From Porodaedalea pini (lineage: Eukaryota > Basidiomycota > Agaricomycetes > Hymenochaetales > Hymenochaetaceae), in NCBI GenBank assembly GCA_002794775.1, contig NBAY01000104.1:1-64000 (forward strand): DNA of 64,000 nt, given 5' to 3'. The notes beneath the pieces were generated by a model. It ran no database searches. It saw nothing but the letters and a program-made list of their open reading frames with translations, and was not told the DNA's origin. Below are positions 19,109-31,748 of this stretch, in pieces. Every line of letters starts with the position of its first letter. Positions within the stretch are counted from its first letter, which is position 1. Both the position numbers and the translations under genes were made by a program.

Positions 19109-19817
19109 ATGCACTACTTTTCACAAGCTTTCAACTACACGTGCGCATTCGTTCGACTGTTCTGATGCGCCTACTAATCCTAAGTTCCTCTTCTACAGTC
19201 ATCCATGGTCGCATGTCGTGATCGGTATGCTGCTCGTCACTTTACTCGCCATTCATTTGCTTATTGATTCGTAGGGATGTGGCACAAGTACCCAAATCCG
19301 CATTGCTCACATGTCCTCAGCGTAGACGTGCTGGACCGTTCGGTGGACCCAGCTACTGGTATCGTTCGCACGGAACGAATTTTGGGCTGTAAACAGAAGA
19401 CGCCTGCGTGGATCTTGAAGGTGAGTAATGTCTACGATTACGCTCATTCGAAGGACTCATAAGCTCTTCTCTCAGATTTTCGGTGGTTCTGAGGATGCAT
19501 TTGTCCGTGAAGTGTCCTTCGTTGATCCGGCTACGCAGAGCTGCACCATCACTTCCGTGAATCTATCGTTGTCACAGTTCGCGACTTGCTATGAGCGTAT
19601 ACAGTACATTCCTTCATCTATACAACCGAAGAGCCAAACGGCATTTTCCCAAACGGCAGAAATTCAAGCACGAATGGCGTTATGGCGGAGCGCATCGGAT
19701 AAGCTCGAAAGGTGGTTGGCAGAACGCTTCGAACAGAATGCGCAGAAGGGAAAGCTTGGGTTCTCGGATGTCTTGAGGGGTCTCTGGGATGGGAAGGATC
19801 AACACACTGCCATGTAG
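19109..19817 (+). CDS. PRELI/MSF1-domain lipid transfer protein 1
   Basis: A small intermembrane-space phospholipid carrier of the Ups/PRELID family, which acts with Mdm35 to move phosphatidic acid or phosphatidylserine between mitochondrial membranes. Exons 19109-19140, 19199-19224, 19275-19420, 19476-19817; 181 residues, the normal size. The PRELI domain spans almost the whole protein: N-terminal FSQAFNY, then PWSHVVIGMWHKYPNPHCSH, DVLDRSVDP, RTERILGCKQK, and a C-terminal helix. The KYPNP and RTER motifs resemble the Ups1 branch more than the second copy at 40925, but the assignment within Ups1/2/3 is inference. Confidence 0.88.
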
Positions 19818-20310
19818 TGACTGGTCTGTTTTTTTATTGTTGACTGGAGGGTTTTATTTTCATCAAAAGCGGTCGGGCTCGCTCTGGAGATCAGGGCATT
19901 AGAAAGCCCCCAGTGCAGTTGCTCCTGCGCTCGCACCCGATGCAGTCGGGCTGTAGAATTTACATTACATACCATCTATTATAGCATTTGTATTATCACA
20001 AGCATACTTTTTCGACAGCTGCTCTGAGTGCAAAAAAACAAGTGTTGTTATGTAAGTACTGCCGCAAATAGAGAATATTACACAATTTCTATTTTCAATT
20101 GGGAGGTGCCACCCTCATTTCTCTCGTACGACAGCCATGTTTCTGTTGTAAAACGTGTCCTTACTCTGTGTATAACCGCTCACACCGGCTCTGGCTTACG
20201 ATATCTTTCGAGACATTTTATCTGGATGCGGTCGAGTTCGAACCTTGGCGTATCTCGACAAATCGACAACAAAAAATCTCTTATATTACACTTGGTAGCC
20301 TTTGTGTCGC
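19818..20310. other. Intergenic between PRELI 1 and TFC3
   Basis: No supported gene. It should carry the 3' end of PRELI 1 and the promoter of TFC3. Confidence 0.5.
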
Positions 20311-23300
20311 ATGGACGAATTGCTCCGACACTGTCTTCAGGAGCTCGCTTTTGATGGAGACCTGGGTATGTGCTTAGTTCTGTCTCTTTATTTTAATATT
20401 ATGTATATGCGTTGGCCATTCTGCTTAACCGAATGGCCCTGCGGTTCGATTCCTGCTGCAACCATCTTCGACTTTACGTGCATACATTCTCGTTCCGAAA
20501 CGTTTTATTCCCTGAACCAACCGACCAATCTGTACAAGGCATTTCTGACCAAAATCTCCTTCTTGTTACAGGCTGCGATGTCTCTCGCCTGCGAGACTTC
20601 GTCGGCGAATTCTATACTTCTCGCAGTTCAGTCCACCAAAACCTGGATGCCTCTTATCACGCGTTTGTCTGGTCATTGGTCGCTCAACAGCCTTCCGTCC
20701 GAGTTGGGGTGCTCCCGGACGGACAAACGTCTGAAGTTTATGTACCTCCCCAACCAAGAGTTTCGAAGAAGGGCAAGAGCGCTCAAGATGAAACGCAAAA
20801 AGAAGTTCCGACAGCTGCGACGCTCGAGCTGATCCCAAACGCGAACAATCGTCTGTTGGATGAACTTCTTCAGACTTATGGAAATAAAATCAGGATTGCG
20901 GTGGATCCGGAGACGTGTTTTGTAGCTATAACCGGTTCGCATGCGAAGGTACGTGCGATCATGCTTTAGATTATATTGCTATACTAATGGCCCTTAACAG
21001 CCTGCCAAGTTAACGCCCATGGTGTATGCTTCTTTACAGCTTATTTCTCGTTCTCGTGAATCTGGTGTCAGTGTTCTCGAGCTTGGAAAGGCGACCGGTT
21101 ATGACCAGAAAACATGTTTCTACCTCGTGAAGCAGCTGCTTGATTTGGATCTCGTGTACGTACTTCTTAGTACTAGCTCTGATAAAAACTACTCACAAGG
21201 TTAGAACTGCAGTGTGAAGCTTAGACGGGGCGGAAACAGTCAAAACTTTTGTGTGCACAAGTACTTCTTTGACCGGAGTCCGATGTGGAAGAAAATTCGG
21301 GAAGAGGAGCTCCGTGCCAAAGAAGAATCAACTGAGGGTGGAAAGGGAGTAAATGATATAGTTGAAGCAAGGGCTGGGTCTCTTCAACTTCCTCATTTCG
21401 ACCCCATAGATGCTCGGCACTTGACGAGTCTGAATATCTTGCGGCAACGTATTACTAAACTTCTGAAGCATTCTCTCAACGAAACTCAGCCTTACGCCAA
21501 CATCTCCGTCAGAATTGTAAGTGGATGTGAGGCTGGAAGACCGTGACGTACTCACTACTAGACATAGGGTTTCCGCCCACGTTCTCGAACGGACAGGCGA
21601 TTCTTCATCGTGCGGTTGAAGGAGCTTATCAACGAGGGGACGATTGAGAAGTTTTTCGTAACGAGTCCAAACCCCGACACTACTCAAAACAAACAGCTCT
21701 ACCTTCGCCTGGCTTCTTCGAACAGAGTTGCCGGGTCGATTCCTGCTGAAAGCAGCGCTAAGGTTACAGACGATGATGAGGATATGATAGATAACCTAGT
21801 GACTGAAGGTAAGTCGTAGCTTGTAAAAGACCCTACGCTGTCTGATAACTCGTCCGATCAGACGCAACTGAACGGGCGCAAGTAAAGTCGACTGTGACGC
21901 TTCACAGGCAGATCGTTGACCTTGTTCAAGAGTCTTCGACAACGGGAGCAACTCTGAACGTATGCTTCCGTCATCCCTTCCCGTCGCGGTGAATTAACTG
22001 TCACGCAGGAATTATGCGATCGCCTTGGCTCGTTTGACAAGAGGACACTGGAGCTTCTCATTTCGCGCATGGAGCGTCAAGCTCCGCCACCTCATCTTGC
22101 TGATCTGAGCGTCATCCAAGTTCTGGAGACTCATGGGCGCGAACGACGTTACAGATTTTTCACTTTGGGCGGCTATTATGAGCTTATAACCCGTGAAGGA
22201 TTTGAACAACCATCCAGTCGATACTTATCCGAAGATCTCGCCAAAGCTGGTGGTTTCATGGAGGACCGCGAAACGGATTTCTATGAGACTCGTGATGATC
22301 TTCAAACGTTTCTAAAGAAATGGAGTGGAGCAAGAGTTCACAGGTTGAGAGTTTCTACTGAAGGAAGGGGGAAATCTTCGAGGGGGGTGAGGAAAGCAGC
22401 TGCCGAGGGTGATGATGGACAACCTAAATCCGCATCAAAGAAGAAGTGGACGAATCCAATTCTCCCAGATGGGACGAGGAAAAGGGGAAGGCCACTAAAA
22501 AACCCCGATGCTGCCGAAAAGCGTGGACAGAAGAGGACAAAGAATGCCGCGGTAAATACTGACGCCACGGCCATCGAACCGGAGGATCAGACAACTCCTG
22601 TCGAAAATGTTGCAACCACCTCTGGAATGCATGAGGGTATGAAACGGAAGAGAGGCGAGGGCGAAGGCGGGGAATCTGAAGCGGAAGCAGCAGACACTAA
22701 ACACGAAGTGAATGTGAAGGACACATCTAAGTCTGGCTTGCCTCAGGATGCTCCGAAGAGTAAGAGGGGTCGACCGCCGAAGAAGAAGAAGAAAACTGCA
22801 AGCGTAAAAGATCTAAACTCTTCTGCGGAGGGTGACGCCAACGCAGAATCTCTTAGAAGCGAGGCTACGACGGATGCTTCGATAGCAGACTCTGTACAAC
22901 CCAAGAGGTTGTCTCCAAGGCGAAAAAAGCAAAACTCCGAGTCTTCACATCTACCTATGCCTGATCCCGCCTCGGTTTCTACGCCTGTATTCCCGCCCGT
23001 CCAACCGTCCAATCTTCATGTATCTCCTTCTATACTCAATCCGGTCTACAGTGCTGCGTCGATTCCACAGTTTCCCTCTCAAACTTCTCCTTTTTCCTCC
23101 AACCCGCATGACTTTACACAAGTGCCAAACGTCCCCGCTGCTCAAAGTTTTCCGAGCCCGTCTGAAGTTTCGCCTACTACACAGGTCACGACTGATGACA
23201 ATCGACTTCGCGGCTACGCCCCTTCACGGGCGTTCCCTCTGGGAAGACCATCTATCCCAGCACCCACCGACGACCACCCCCAATTTCGTCCTGCGACTCT

Positions 23301-26300
23301 GCTAGAGTCTCTTGCTGCTTTCCAGGGGCGTTCGCGTGAGATCATAGGGCAGTCCGAAATTAATGAAGAAGTCACTAGAGTGATTGCATCCTTAGCGGCC
23401 CAGGTCAACGAGTCTCTATCATCGCCCTCGCATTCCAGCGGCACAGAGAAAAACGTGGTAATGCAATTGCCCATTGTTTCACCGACTCAGAGTGGCGTCA
23501 ATGACATACTTGACTCTGTTCGCCCTTCCAGCGTTCATTCTGATATTGAGGACTCGACAGGCATTACTACGATACGAAGGGACGAGAGTCCGGGAGACGT
23601 CGCCGAAACCGAAGACGCTGCTGAAACATTCAAGACAAGGGAGTCCGTTGAGGATGGTGTGCTCGCTGATGTTCAATCGGAAGCACCGGCACAGATTTCG
23701 AGCGCTGTTTGTGTAGCACGCGATCCGGACATCTTGGAAGGTGTTAACTCACCTACAATGACCTCGGTTGACAAGCCGAGAAAAGGTATTTCTGGCCGTA
23801 AGGCTAATTTGACGGCTATGAGGCGCGAGAACGAAGTCGTCCAGTTGATCGAGAACGCTGGTGGCATACTCAACACATCGACAACTGAGTTCCTCACAGC
23901 ATACACGAACTTTATCGAAACGATTGTGAAGGCCGGTGAAGTTGCTAGTGCTCCAATCGGTGCCAGAATCGATCGACGTACTTTGAACTATAGTCTCGAT
24001 AAGCTCGAGGTGAACGGCCGGATTAAGACGATTATTACCAATATCCCTTCGGTAACGGGAGGGTATCGCAACACGAAGCTCGTTTACTTGCCAACGGTCT
24101 CTGAGGAAAGACTGCGGGAATATATTGCCGTTCAAGGACCCGCAGAGGTGGTAGTTTCACGCAGACTAGAGCAAGTTCGAGAGCGTGCAGAGAAGGAGAT
24201 TGAACTTGATCCAAATAGCCCGCTTGGTCTTGCTGAGCAATGGCTTTATTCCAACAATTCACTGGAGGTCTACCAGGAGCGATGGCACAGAAACGCACAC
24301 CGAGCTGAACAGCTGTTTAACCATTCAGACGACGTTGTTCGTGAAGCAATGCTTATGGAAAAGCAGACTCTGTCGCAACTGTACGGCTATCTGCCTGGAA
24401 AGGTTATGCGCGCGAGGGAGCTACATTTGCGTACCATTGAGCGCTTAGGACGCAGGGGCGGTTCTCCTTTTGTTGTATCTTCGGAGCAACGGGTCGTTAG
24501 CTGGGCGTTCTTTGAGAACGATATATCCTTGGCCACACACTGCGCCTGCATCACATCACCCGTTTTTAGGGAAGATATCAGAAATGCCCTCGCGTCCGAT
24601 GAGGGCAGAAGCAAACTCGTTAAGGACATCCCGGACGAGTGGAAGCGAGCGCTGCAGATTGGAAAGGCAAGAACTCGCGATCGCATCTTCGATATGCTCG
24701 ACTATCTCCACTCTTTACAATTGGTTACTCCTCTGAGAGAATCCAGGCATGATACTTCTCCTGAACTTCAAGATGCTGAAGAAAGGCTTAATCTTGCCGC
24801 TTTCGAGGCCATGCCTTCCGATTGGGCATCCAAGGTACCTCTTCTCCGGCCTGAGTATTGGCAGTTCAGCACCACTGCACCGATGTACCTTTTTGCTCTC
24901 CAAAAGGACCCGGCGCCGTTTTGGAAGATCGTACCAACCTTGTCCGAAACAGACGCCACAGCGTACTGGACGGAACTCAAACTTTCATGCTTGAATAGAA
25001 GTCACGCAGAGAACGCTCAGGATTCAACAGCTTCTACGGCCTTGCATGGACCTTATACCGGTGAACAACGTGTTGCTACTGCGCTCAGGCGTTCAGTCTC
25101 TTGGACTGCTGACTATACGCTTTCATGGTATCAGACCCAGTATCTGAAGCGTTCTGTCAACATCCATGATGGTAGCACACCTCTTCAAGATCAGGACCCT
25201 GAGATGGGCCGTTTGCGAAGGATTAGCCACGTACTTTCTGCACCGCTAGACGTTGTGCAGAACTATTTCGAATCGTCTCACAAGACTATGTTACGTGAGC
25301 TTGAAAAGAAGCAACAGCGAGAAGCTCGAAGAAGCTCTGAGAAAAAGGACTCTGATATGAAGTTACTCTTGGTACAGAAAGGAGCGGAAGCTGTCCAAAA
25401 TAGAGAATCCGCCTGGCATTCCATGGTTGAAAGAGTACACCCTGGTCTAGTCAAGGGTGTGGCTGCGGCGCGTCTCCGTAAACTCCGCCAATCTTACGTT
25501 CGAGGTAATATTGTGCAGGATAACCACCATTGGGAGCTACAGATCTCAGATGCTATCAAGGCAGCCGAAAAAATGCGAAGCAGCCGCAACTTGTTTCCTT
25601 CTTTCTCTCAGGTCACTCGTGAAGTTGCGGTTCGGAAGCAGCCTGATATCGATTTGTCTCACCTTCCTAGCGCTGCTCAAGGCAAATCTGTCGGGTCACT
25701 CATTGATATGCAAAAAAACTCGTCTGCCGAGAATGGAGAGGTAGAAGTGAGCGAAGTAGGCGCTCGCAAGAGTAAAAAGAAAGTCAGAGGTGAGCAATAT
25801 GTTTTTAGTCCGTTGATACTCGCTAATGCGACGGTAAGCTCGCAAAGTTAAAAGCAGCGGCCGAACACGTCGACAAAGGTTCCTGTGGAATGCCGACTAT
25901 GATGAATTGGCCCGCGACACTTACGCTATCTTACGTGCGCGCTGTCGCACCCATCACAGACTCGAATGGGGTGCTTTTGATCAAGTCTTTCCATCGGTTC
26001 CAAGGAATAGCGTTCGAGCGCGTATGTCGATGCTAAAAGACCAGCCAGGTGCAGAAGCATATCTGCAGCGACTGGAAAATTGTTGGCATGATCTTTGGGT
26101 CAAAAATCGAGGCACGCCTGAGCTTCCAGACCAAAATCCTCGAAATCCTACCGAGTTTGACCTCAAAGCACATTTAGAATATCTGCGTAAATACGTGGAC
26201 AAGAATGCAATGTAAGTAGTTGGCTGATGTCATCACTTGCCTGAATCTGATTGCATGCAATTTTAACAGACGTGTTGGCATTTCGACCTTTGAAGAAGCG

Positions 26301-28032
26301 GAGTATAATGCTCTGCCTGCGGATATGGAAGACATTGTGTCAACCTGGAATTTGGAGGAGCGAAAGTCTGTGTATATCAATTGGGATTTCCTGTCTAACT
26401 TCGTTATTGGAGAGGAGGCTCGCGAAAAGCTTTTCCTAGAAGTGGCTTTCGTCATGGAGAGCGATTCCATTCCTGAGGAAGATCCTCACTCCGACAGTGT
26501 GTGTTTTGCTGAGTCTGCTTTGAAAGTGAGTTTAGGTATTAGCAAATGTTGCATATACTGATGACTGCCTCAGATGGTCGTCGGCACTCCCGACGAATCC
26601 TACAATGCCAACTATGCGGCGTCATTGTTACATGGAATAGGAGAAACTGAAATCAATATTGCCATGGATAACTTGCTTTCACGCAACGTACTTTCGAAGC
26701 TCGTCAGAGATCCCACCAGACTTGTGCCAGGACGTACTGTCAAGATTTCAGAGATGTATGTACCATAGCCATTTCCCAATCTCCTTAGAATCCGCTCGCT
26801 GATGAAGTAAATTATAAGGAACCAGAATGCTCTTGGCGGACCAATAGCCAAGGACCTCTTCCTAGATGCATCACAGCTGGAAGAATCTTATGCAGTGGCA
26901 AAGGACGAGTGGCGCGAATGGCCACTAACATCTACTGATGGAGACACAGCCGCGTTACTCCAGCAGTTCTCGGATCATAAGGTTGAGTTTGACGTTAATA
27001 CGTCTCATGCGCGGGCGGCTCGTTCCACTATCGATGGAAACAGCAGGAAAGTCGGTGAGTCCCCTTCTCTTCGTTTTCTCTCAGCACTAGTTGACTTAGT
27101 GACTAAGATGACGATGACATCGAGTTGGGCGTGCAAGTCAAGTTCAGAGGCATTACGACATCAGAAAATCAAGCAACACCCTTAGACGACGAAGCGGACC
27201 CAGTCGAACCCGACGACGTGTCTGATCATGGAACATCCATTATGGGAGAGCAGGCCTGCTGCAAAATGCGTTCAGATGGAGTCGTGGACTGTTTAAGATG
27301 CATTGAAGAAGCTCGTGCGCAAATGGCCGATTGGTCAGATGACGACAAATGCATCGCCGATTCCATTGTTCAATTTGTCGATAGTCGGGCGAAGCATGGC
27401 GTCAGAATTGAAGAACTAAAGGTGAGTATTCTAAACGCAACTATTCGCAACTGAGAATGACCTTGCAGCAGGCTTTCATGGGTGCTACAGATGATATATT
27501 CACTGGTATAATACACCGTTTGCATACCTTCCGCGTACCCCCCATTTACTTGACTGGATACGTTTCGACTATTGTTGTGTCTGCGAAGTATGTCGGTGCC
27601 TGGACTGTGAGTCTTCCTGGAGGAAATGGGTCTCTTTCAAGGGTCTTCCCGAGGCGATGGCTAGATATCGCTGCAGGTCGTGTAACGATGGTGTGGGAAG
27701 CAGCCCTTCGGGCTGTCGTTGGGCTTGTTCATCTGAGGCCGGGTATATCACAGGTATCTCGCACAAAAATATGTCGTACGTGGGGACAATACTGATAGTG
27801 TATTTGCTCTCATGCAAAGGCCGAGCTACGTTGGAGGCTCAGATCAGTGTACGATCGGCAGGAAGTTATCGACGTGCTAAACCATCTGATGTCGAATGGG
27901 AATTTGAAGAGCTTACACAACGGAGCATCGCAAACGGAGATGGTGATATGCATTGAGGCCCTATCCCAAGAAGAGGAGAAGATGGTATTTTGGGAGGTTC
28001 GGGAGGAGAAACGGTGGTACTATGTTTCTTGA
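20311..28032 (+). CDS. TFC3: TFIIIC largest subunit, B-block binding (tau138/Tfc3)
   Basis: Subunit of TFIIIC that recognises the B box of tRNA genes for RNA polymerase III. Fourteen exons: 20311-20365, 20572-20948, 21001-21155, 21213-21516, 21568-21808, 21862-21959, 22009-25789, 25839-26211, 26270-26525, 26574-26755, 26819-27054, 27108-27421, 27469-27753, 27820-28032; 2,289 residues, all phases consistent. A winged-helix B-block region lies at about residues 145-205 (ATGYDQKTCFYLVKQLLDL). Two AT-hook-like motifs (KRGRPLKN near 567, KRGRPPKKKKK near 662) sit in a long acidic/serine-rich linker, followed by further helical domains. The first intron (206 nt) is far longer than the rest and holds a B-box sequence. 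Confidence 0.9.
20443..20453 (+). promoter_or_regulatory. Consensus TFIIIC B box inside intron 1 of TFC3
   Basis: GGTTCGATTCC matches the B-box consensus GGTTCGANTCC at every fixed position. Flanking bases do not form a T stem and no A box or tRNA fold is visible, so this is not a tRNA gene. Position in the only long intron of the B-box-binding subunit's gene suggests a possible extra-TFIIIC site. Confidence 0.55.
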
Positions 28033-28852
28033 AGCCTTTCACTTTGTCATTCGGAAAGTTAGACTCCGTGTATAAAAAGAAAGCCATTTGTGTATTCTTC
28101 TACTCGGTGTACTTTACTCCCAAAGAGATCCGGCGGTTGTCGGTCTCCTGGTATATAACGAGAGGGCGGTTGCTGTTGATCGTTATGCTCACCGCACTTC
28201 AATATAGGTGATGGGAAAATGGGTCTTTTCGGACGGACGTGAGATTGAAGGGCCTCCAACAACACTGAACGTCGTTGCAATCAACACTGCCTATGAGCAT
28301 ATGATACATTGATAGGACAACGAAGTGACGAGCGAGCGAGTTATCCAAGCTATTGATATACGGATTTTGCTGCAGAGTCCGTACTATACTCGATGTATCG
28401 AAAACTGAGTGCAACGAATCCGTTTAAAACAAATTTAGAGTACTTTTTAGTCGATTGTCTTGATTTCAGTGATTTTATTTTTTTGACTATCAAAGTTGAG
28501 TGCTGCGATGATGGTGATTGCGTAAGCGAAGTGAATTAGCGCGACGATCATTGTATTCTTGTCGAGCCTAAAGCCATCGCGACGCCGTCGTTGACAAGGC
28601 CTTTCTTTTCCCCCGTCCTTCCCCTTTCCTCATCACCGACGTCTGCTCATCGGCTGGGCCGTCGCAGCCTTTCGTTCTATCCTTACACTCTTTCTTCTCT
28701 TTCTCTTTTGGCTTGCTCGTTGACCGATTACACTTGCCCTAGCGGCCCCTGCTTTCATTCCCTTTAGCCACCTCGAATTATTTCCTCAGGTATGTTCGCC
28801 TGTCATATCTTTCTTCAACATCTAACCTTGAATGGCACGCAGGTCCACTATC
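28033..28852. other. Intergenic, pyrimidine-rich promoter of the membrane protein gene
   Basis: About 820 bp without a supported gene. 28590-28790 is strongly C/T-rich (blocks such as CTTTCTTCTCTTTCTC), as is common upstream of fungal start sites. Confidence 0.5.
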
Positions 28853-31461
28853 ATGAGGCTCAAGCAAGTCTGGATGGCAGTTCCACTTCCTGCAAAATTC
28901 AAGCTTTTTGTGAGTTCTAGTGCTGGCCTGAACAATGCGTGTGGGAAGCGGGATTGACGGCGGATTGCAGTGGGAGCGGGTTACATTCTCTCGCATTACC
29001 AAGTTCTACTTTCTCTTCTCCGTTCTTCATTGTCTGGTGCAAATCGTGTTCCAGGTACAAGCGTTCTCTATCAATGCCCGTGCCGCCAACTTTCTTTGGC
29101 ATCTTGTCACGCAAGCCAATGCTGCAGACCCCGGTTTTGCAGTATTTGGCGACAACGAACTTCGTTTCTGCGAGGAAGTTCCTAACGGGCTCTCGACCTC
29201 GTCTTGCCAGTTGATTTGGGCCGCCGCGGCCTTGAAGAACAATGCCTCCGAGATTTCTGGAGCTTCCAGTTCTGCAGCGGTGGCAACATCATCATCGTCC
29301 CAGGAGACGCAAGAGCCAGTGACTGCCACTATTCGGGTCATCGAAACGGTGACGGATACTGTAGCTAGCCCGGGTACTTCATCGATTCTCCAACCAACTA
29401 CGTCGTCTAGTCCGATAGTTAAAGGCGGAGACAAGGTAATGTTGTTTATGAGTTCCTATATCGTCATCCTGACTCCTTAGAAACAGGATGATGATGAGGA
29501 AGATGAGGACGAAGAAACTGAAGAGAGTGACGACGAGAGCGACACCGAGAGCGACGTATCCGATGACGAGGAGCTCGAGAAGAGAGACCGTATAGGCTTC
29601 AGTATCTCTGCGGTCCAAGTCGACGGAACCGCGGAAGTAGTAATTAACGGATTTGGTTTTGATAATCAAGCAGTAAACTTGAGCCGACGATGCTTGTATA
29701 CGTTGAACTGGCCAGTGGAGAAGTAAGTTCGATATTTCTCGAATTTTAACTGTCTCACGAATTAAACTGTTGCAGGCTCGACAACACGAAGCGGGAAGAT
29801 ATCACATTCATTGCCTTCCAGTTCTGGGTGCTCGGGATGTCTATCGTCGCTGTGAGTTGAATTCTACAATACGACCAACAGACCCTAACAGATGCATTTC
29901 GTCCAAAGATCCTGAACGAGTCGATTCCTCATATGTACGTCCTGAAGCTTGATCGTTGGCACAGATAGAACTGACGAACAGAAAGTATTGCCTCACTTGT
30001 GACTCACATTCTGGCAACGGCTTGGGGAGGGTTCCAGATCGTCAACACGAATGATTTCCGAATTCAGTTTAACCAGTTGACAACGAAGGGTGCTTGCGGC
30101 ATCAACCTCCTCCCGACTTACTGGAAAGCCCGTGCTGACGCCGAAATTCCGAGTCTGGCTCTCAATGCTGTTGCACTGTTACTGTCCGCTTTTCTTTCCT
30201 GGAGATTATTCAAGGTTGGATGATGGCAGCTATTACAGGCCATTACTGACCGGATTCTCTTTTGCAGCTTTTCGGATGGCAGACTTTCAAGCGTGTTGGG
30301 GCCTCACGGGCAATAAATCGTGTCTACAAGCTCGTATTGACACTTTCAATAGCGATCCAGCTCTCGCTCTTCTTCATTGTCGTTTCGATCGCACTTTGGA
30401 TCGATTCACTTTGCAATGGGGCAGTCGGGCGGCTTTCGACGAATCCCATGTTGTTCAAAGGACTGATGGTCGCTGTTATTGTGGTAAGTATCAGCCTGGC
30501 TCCACGATCGTATGCATTACTTAATTCGCTTCTTTTAGCTCCTGATTCCTTGGCTCACAATGGTGATTATTTTCTCGGATGTCTATATCTGTTTAGTTCT
30601 GATAAACGTCGCGCAGGGATGGATCGCTGTCCGCCGCGAGTTACGAATTCCGATGCTTCTATTTCTTGTCCTATCCTTCGGTTACCTCTCTGGTTGGGGT
30701 GCGATGTTTGCGTCGCCGACGTTCCGTTGGACTTTCGTGCTTTGGCGTTTCTTTGTGAGAGCTTTCAACATCGTGTTTCGTTGTAACTGTGGGACTGACG
30801 TTCTGGTGTAGATGCTTATGACATCGGCATCCGTTCTCCTAACTTTACTAACGTTGATTTTGGGTGTTTTATGCCGAATTAACTTCGGCAAGGGGCTTCC
30901 TCGCTATCGTAAGTATTTTGACTACTTCCGATCACAAAATCTAAAACGCCATTCGAAGTCAACGCTGAGGAGCCCTTACCTGATAACTTCGAGCCAGTTG
31001 TCGCTGAAAGGGAACTCTGCGATGACGAAGAGAAGGTCGAGTTTCCTTCCGGCCGCGCAGCTCTACCGACTTTCTCTGCGGCGTTCACGAAGGATACGCC
31101 TCCGAGTCAGATGAAGTTCGGCCCTCCGCGTCTGGGTCCGAGGTTCACTAACCCGACCATTGAGCCCTTCGAGACCCAGCCAGAAGACCCACCGTCTCAG
31201 GGGATGAACAAATCCACCTACCAGACAACTTACGCACGAGACACATATTCGCGAGAGACGCTTTCGGATGGAGCGACGCTGTACGACCAACGGCAGCTAT
31301 CGCGTCAGGTGTCGGTCGGAAGTCAGAGGAGCTACTCCAGCTACAGTAGCAACTCGAGCGCGAAGACCCATGGCTCGAATCGCAGCTATGGATCATATTC
31401 GAACACCTCTGCCCCAGATCGGCGGAACGACGCCTTTTCAAAGCGTTGGATGATCGAATAA
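28853..31461 (+). CDS. Multi-pass membrane protein, function unknown
   Basis: Ten exons (28853-28909, 28971-29435, 29481-29722, 29776-29851, 29909-29934, 29986-30214, 30268-30483, 30539-30754, 30812-30908, 30959-31461), 708 residues. An N-terminal hydrophobic segment (about residues 30-50) is followed by a serine/threonine-rich region, a strongly acidic stretch (DDDEEDEDEE...) and a dibasic KR. Then about seven membrane helices follow, and a polar C-terminal tail rich in serine, tyrosine and asparagine. This resembles a secreted-domain plus seven-helix layout, but I do not recognise the family. The 57-nt intron 29852-29908 was chosen for its CTAAC branch site; a 30-nt alternative would add five residues to the protein. 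Confidence 0.82.
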
Positions 31462-31748
31462 GGCGTCCCAGACACTTTCAGCTCATGATTCATAACACTT
31501 TTCCTGTTTGTTTACTTTTCTCTCCCCTTCTTTAATGCCACCGCGTGGCTTTGGCTGCTTGTTCGGACAGCCTTTCGTTAACTCGTTTATTGTATCTCTG
31601 TGACAATTGTTTCATGATGTTTCAGATTGGTACATATGGATAATTGCGTGTATGAAGAAAGGGAGGAAGTGCATACTAAAGCTACATAACGATATGCAAG
31701 GACGACGACGAGTACAGACAGAGGCAAACCCAGAAAAAAAAGTTGAGA
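31462..31748. terminator. Convergent 3' ends of the membrane protein gene and SSK2
   Basis: 287 bp between two facing stop codons, T-rich near 31500-31540. Both transcripts must end here or overlap. Confidence 0.4.

Noticed and set aside
20400..20480. tRNA gene in the first TFC3 intron
   Set aside because: Only the B box fits. No A box, T stem or acceptor stem pairs properly.
29852..29881. 30-nt intron in the membrane protein gene
   Set aside because: Possible in frame, but shorter than any other intron here; the 57-nt version has a CTAAC branch site.
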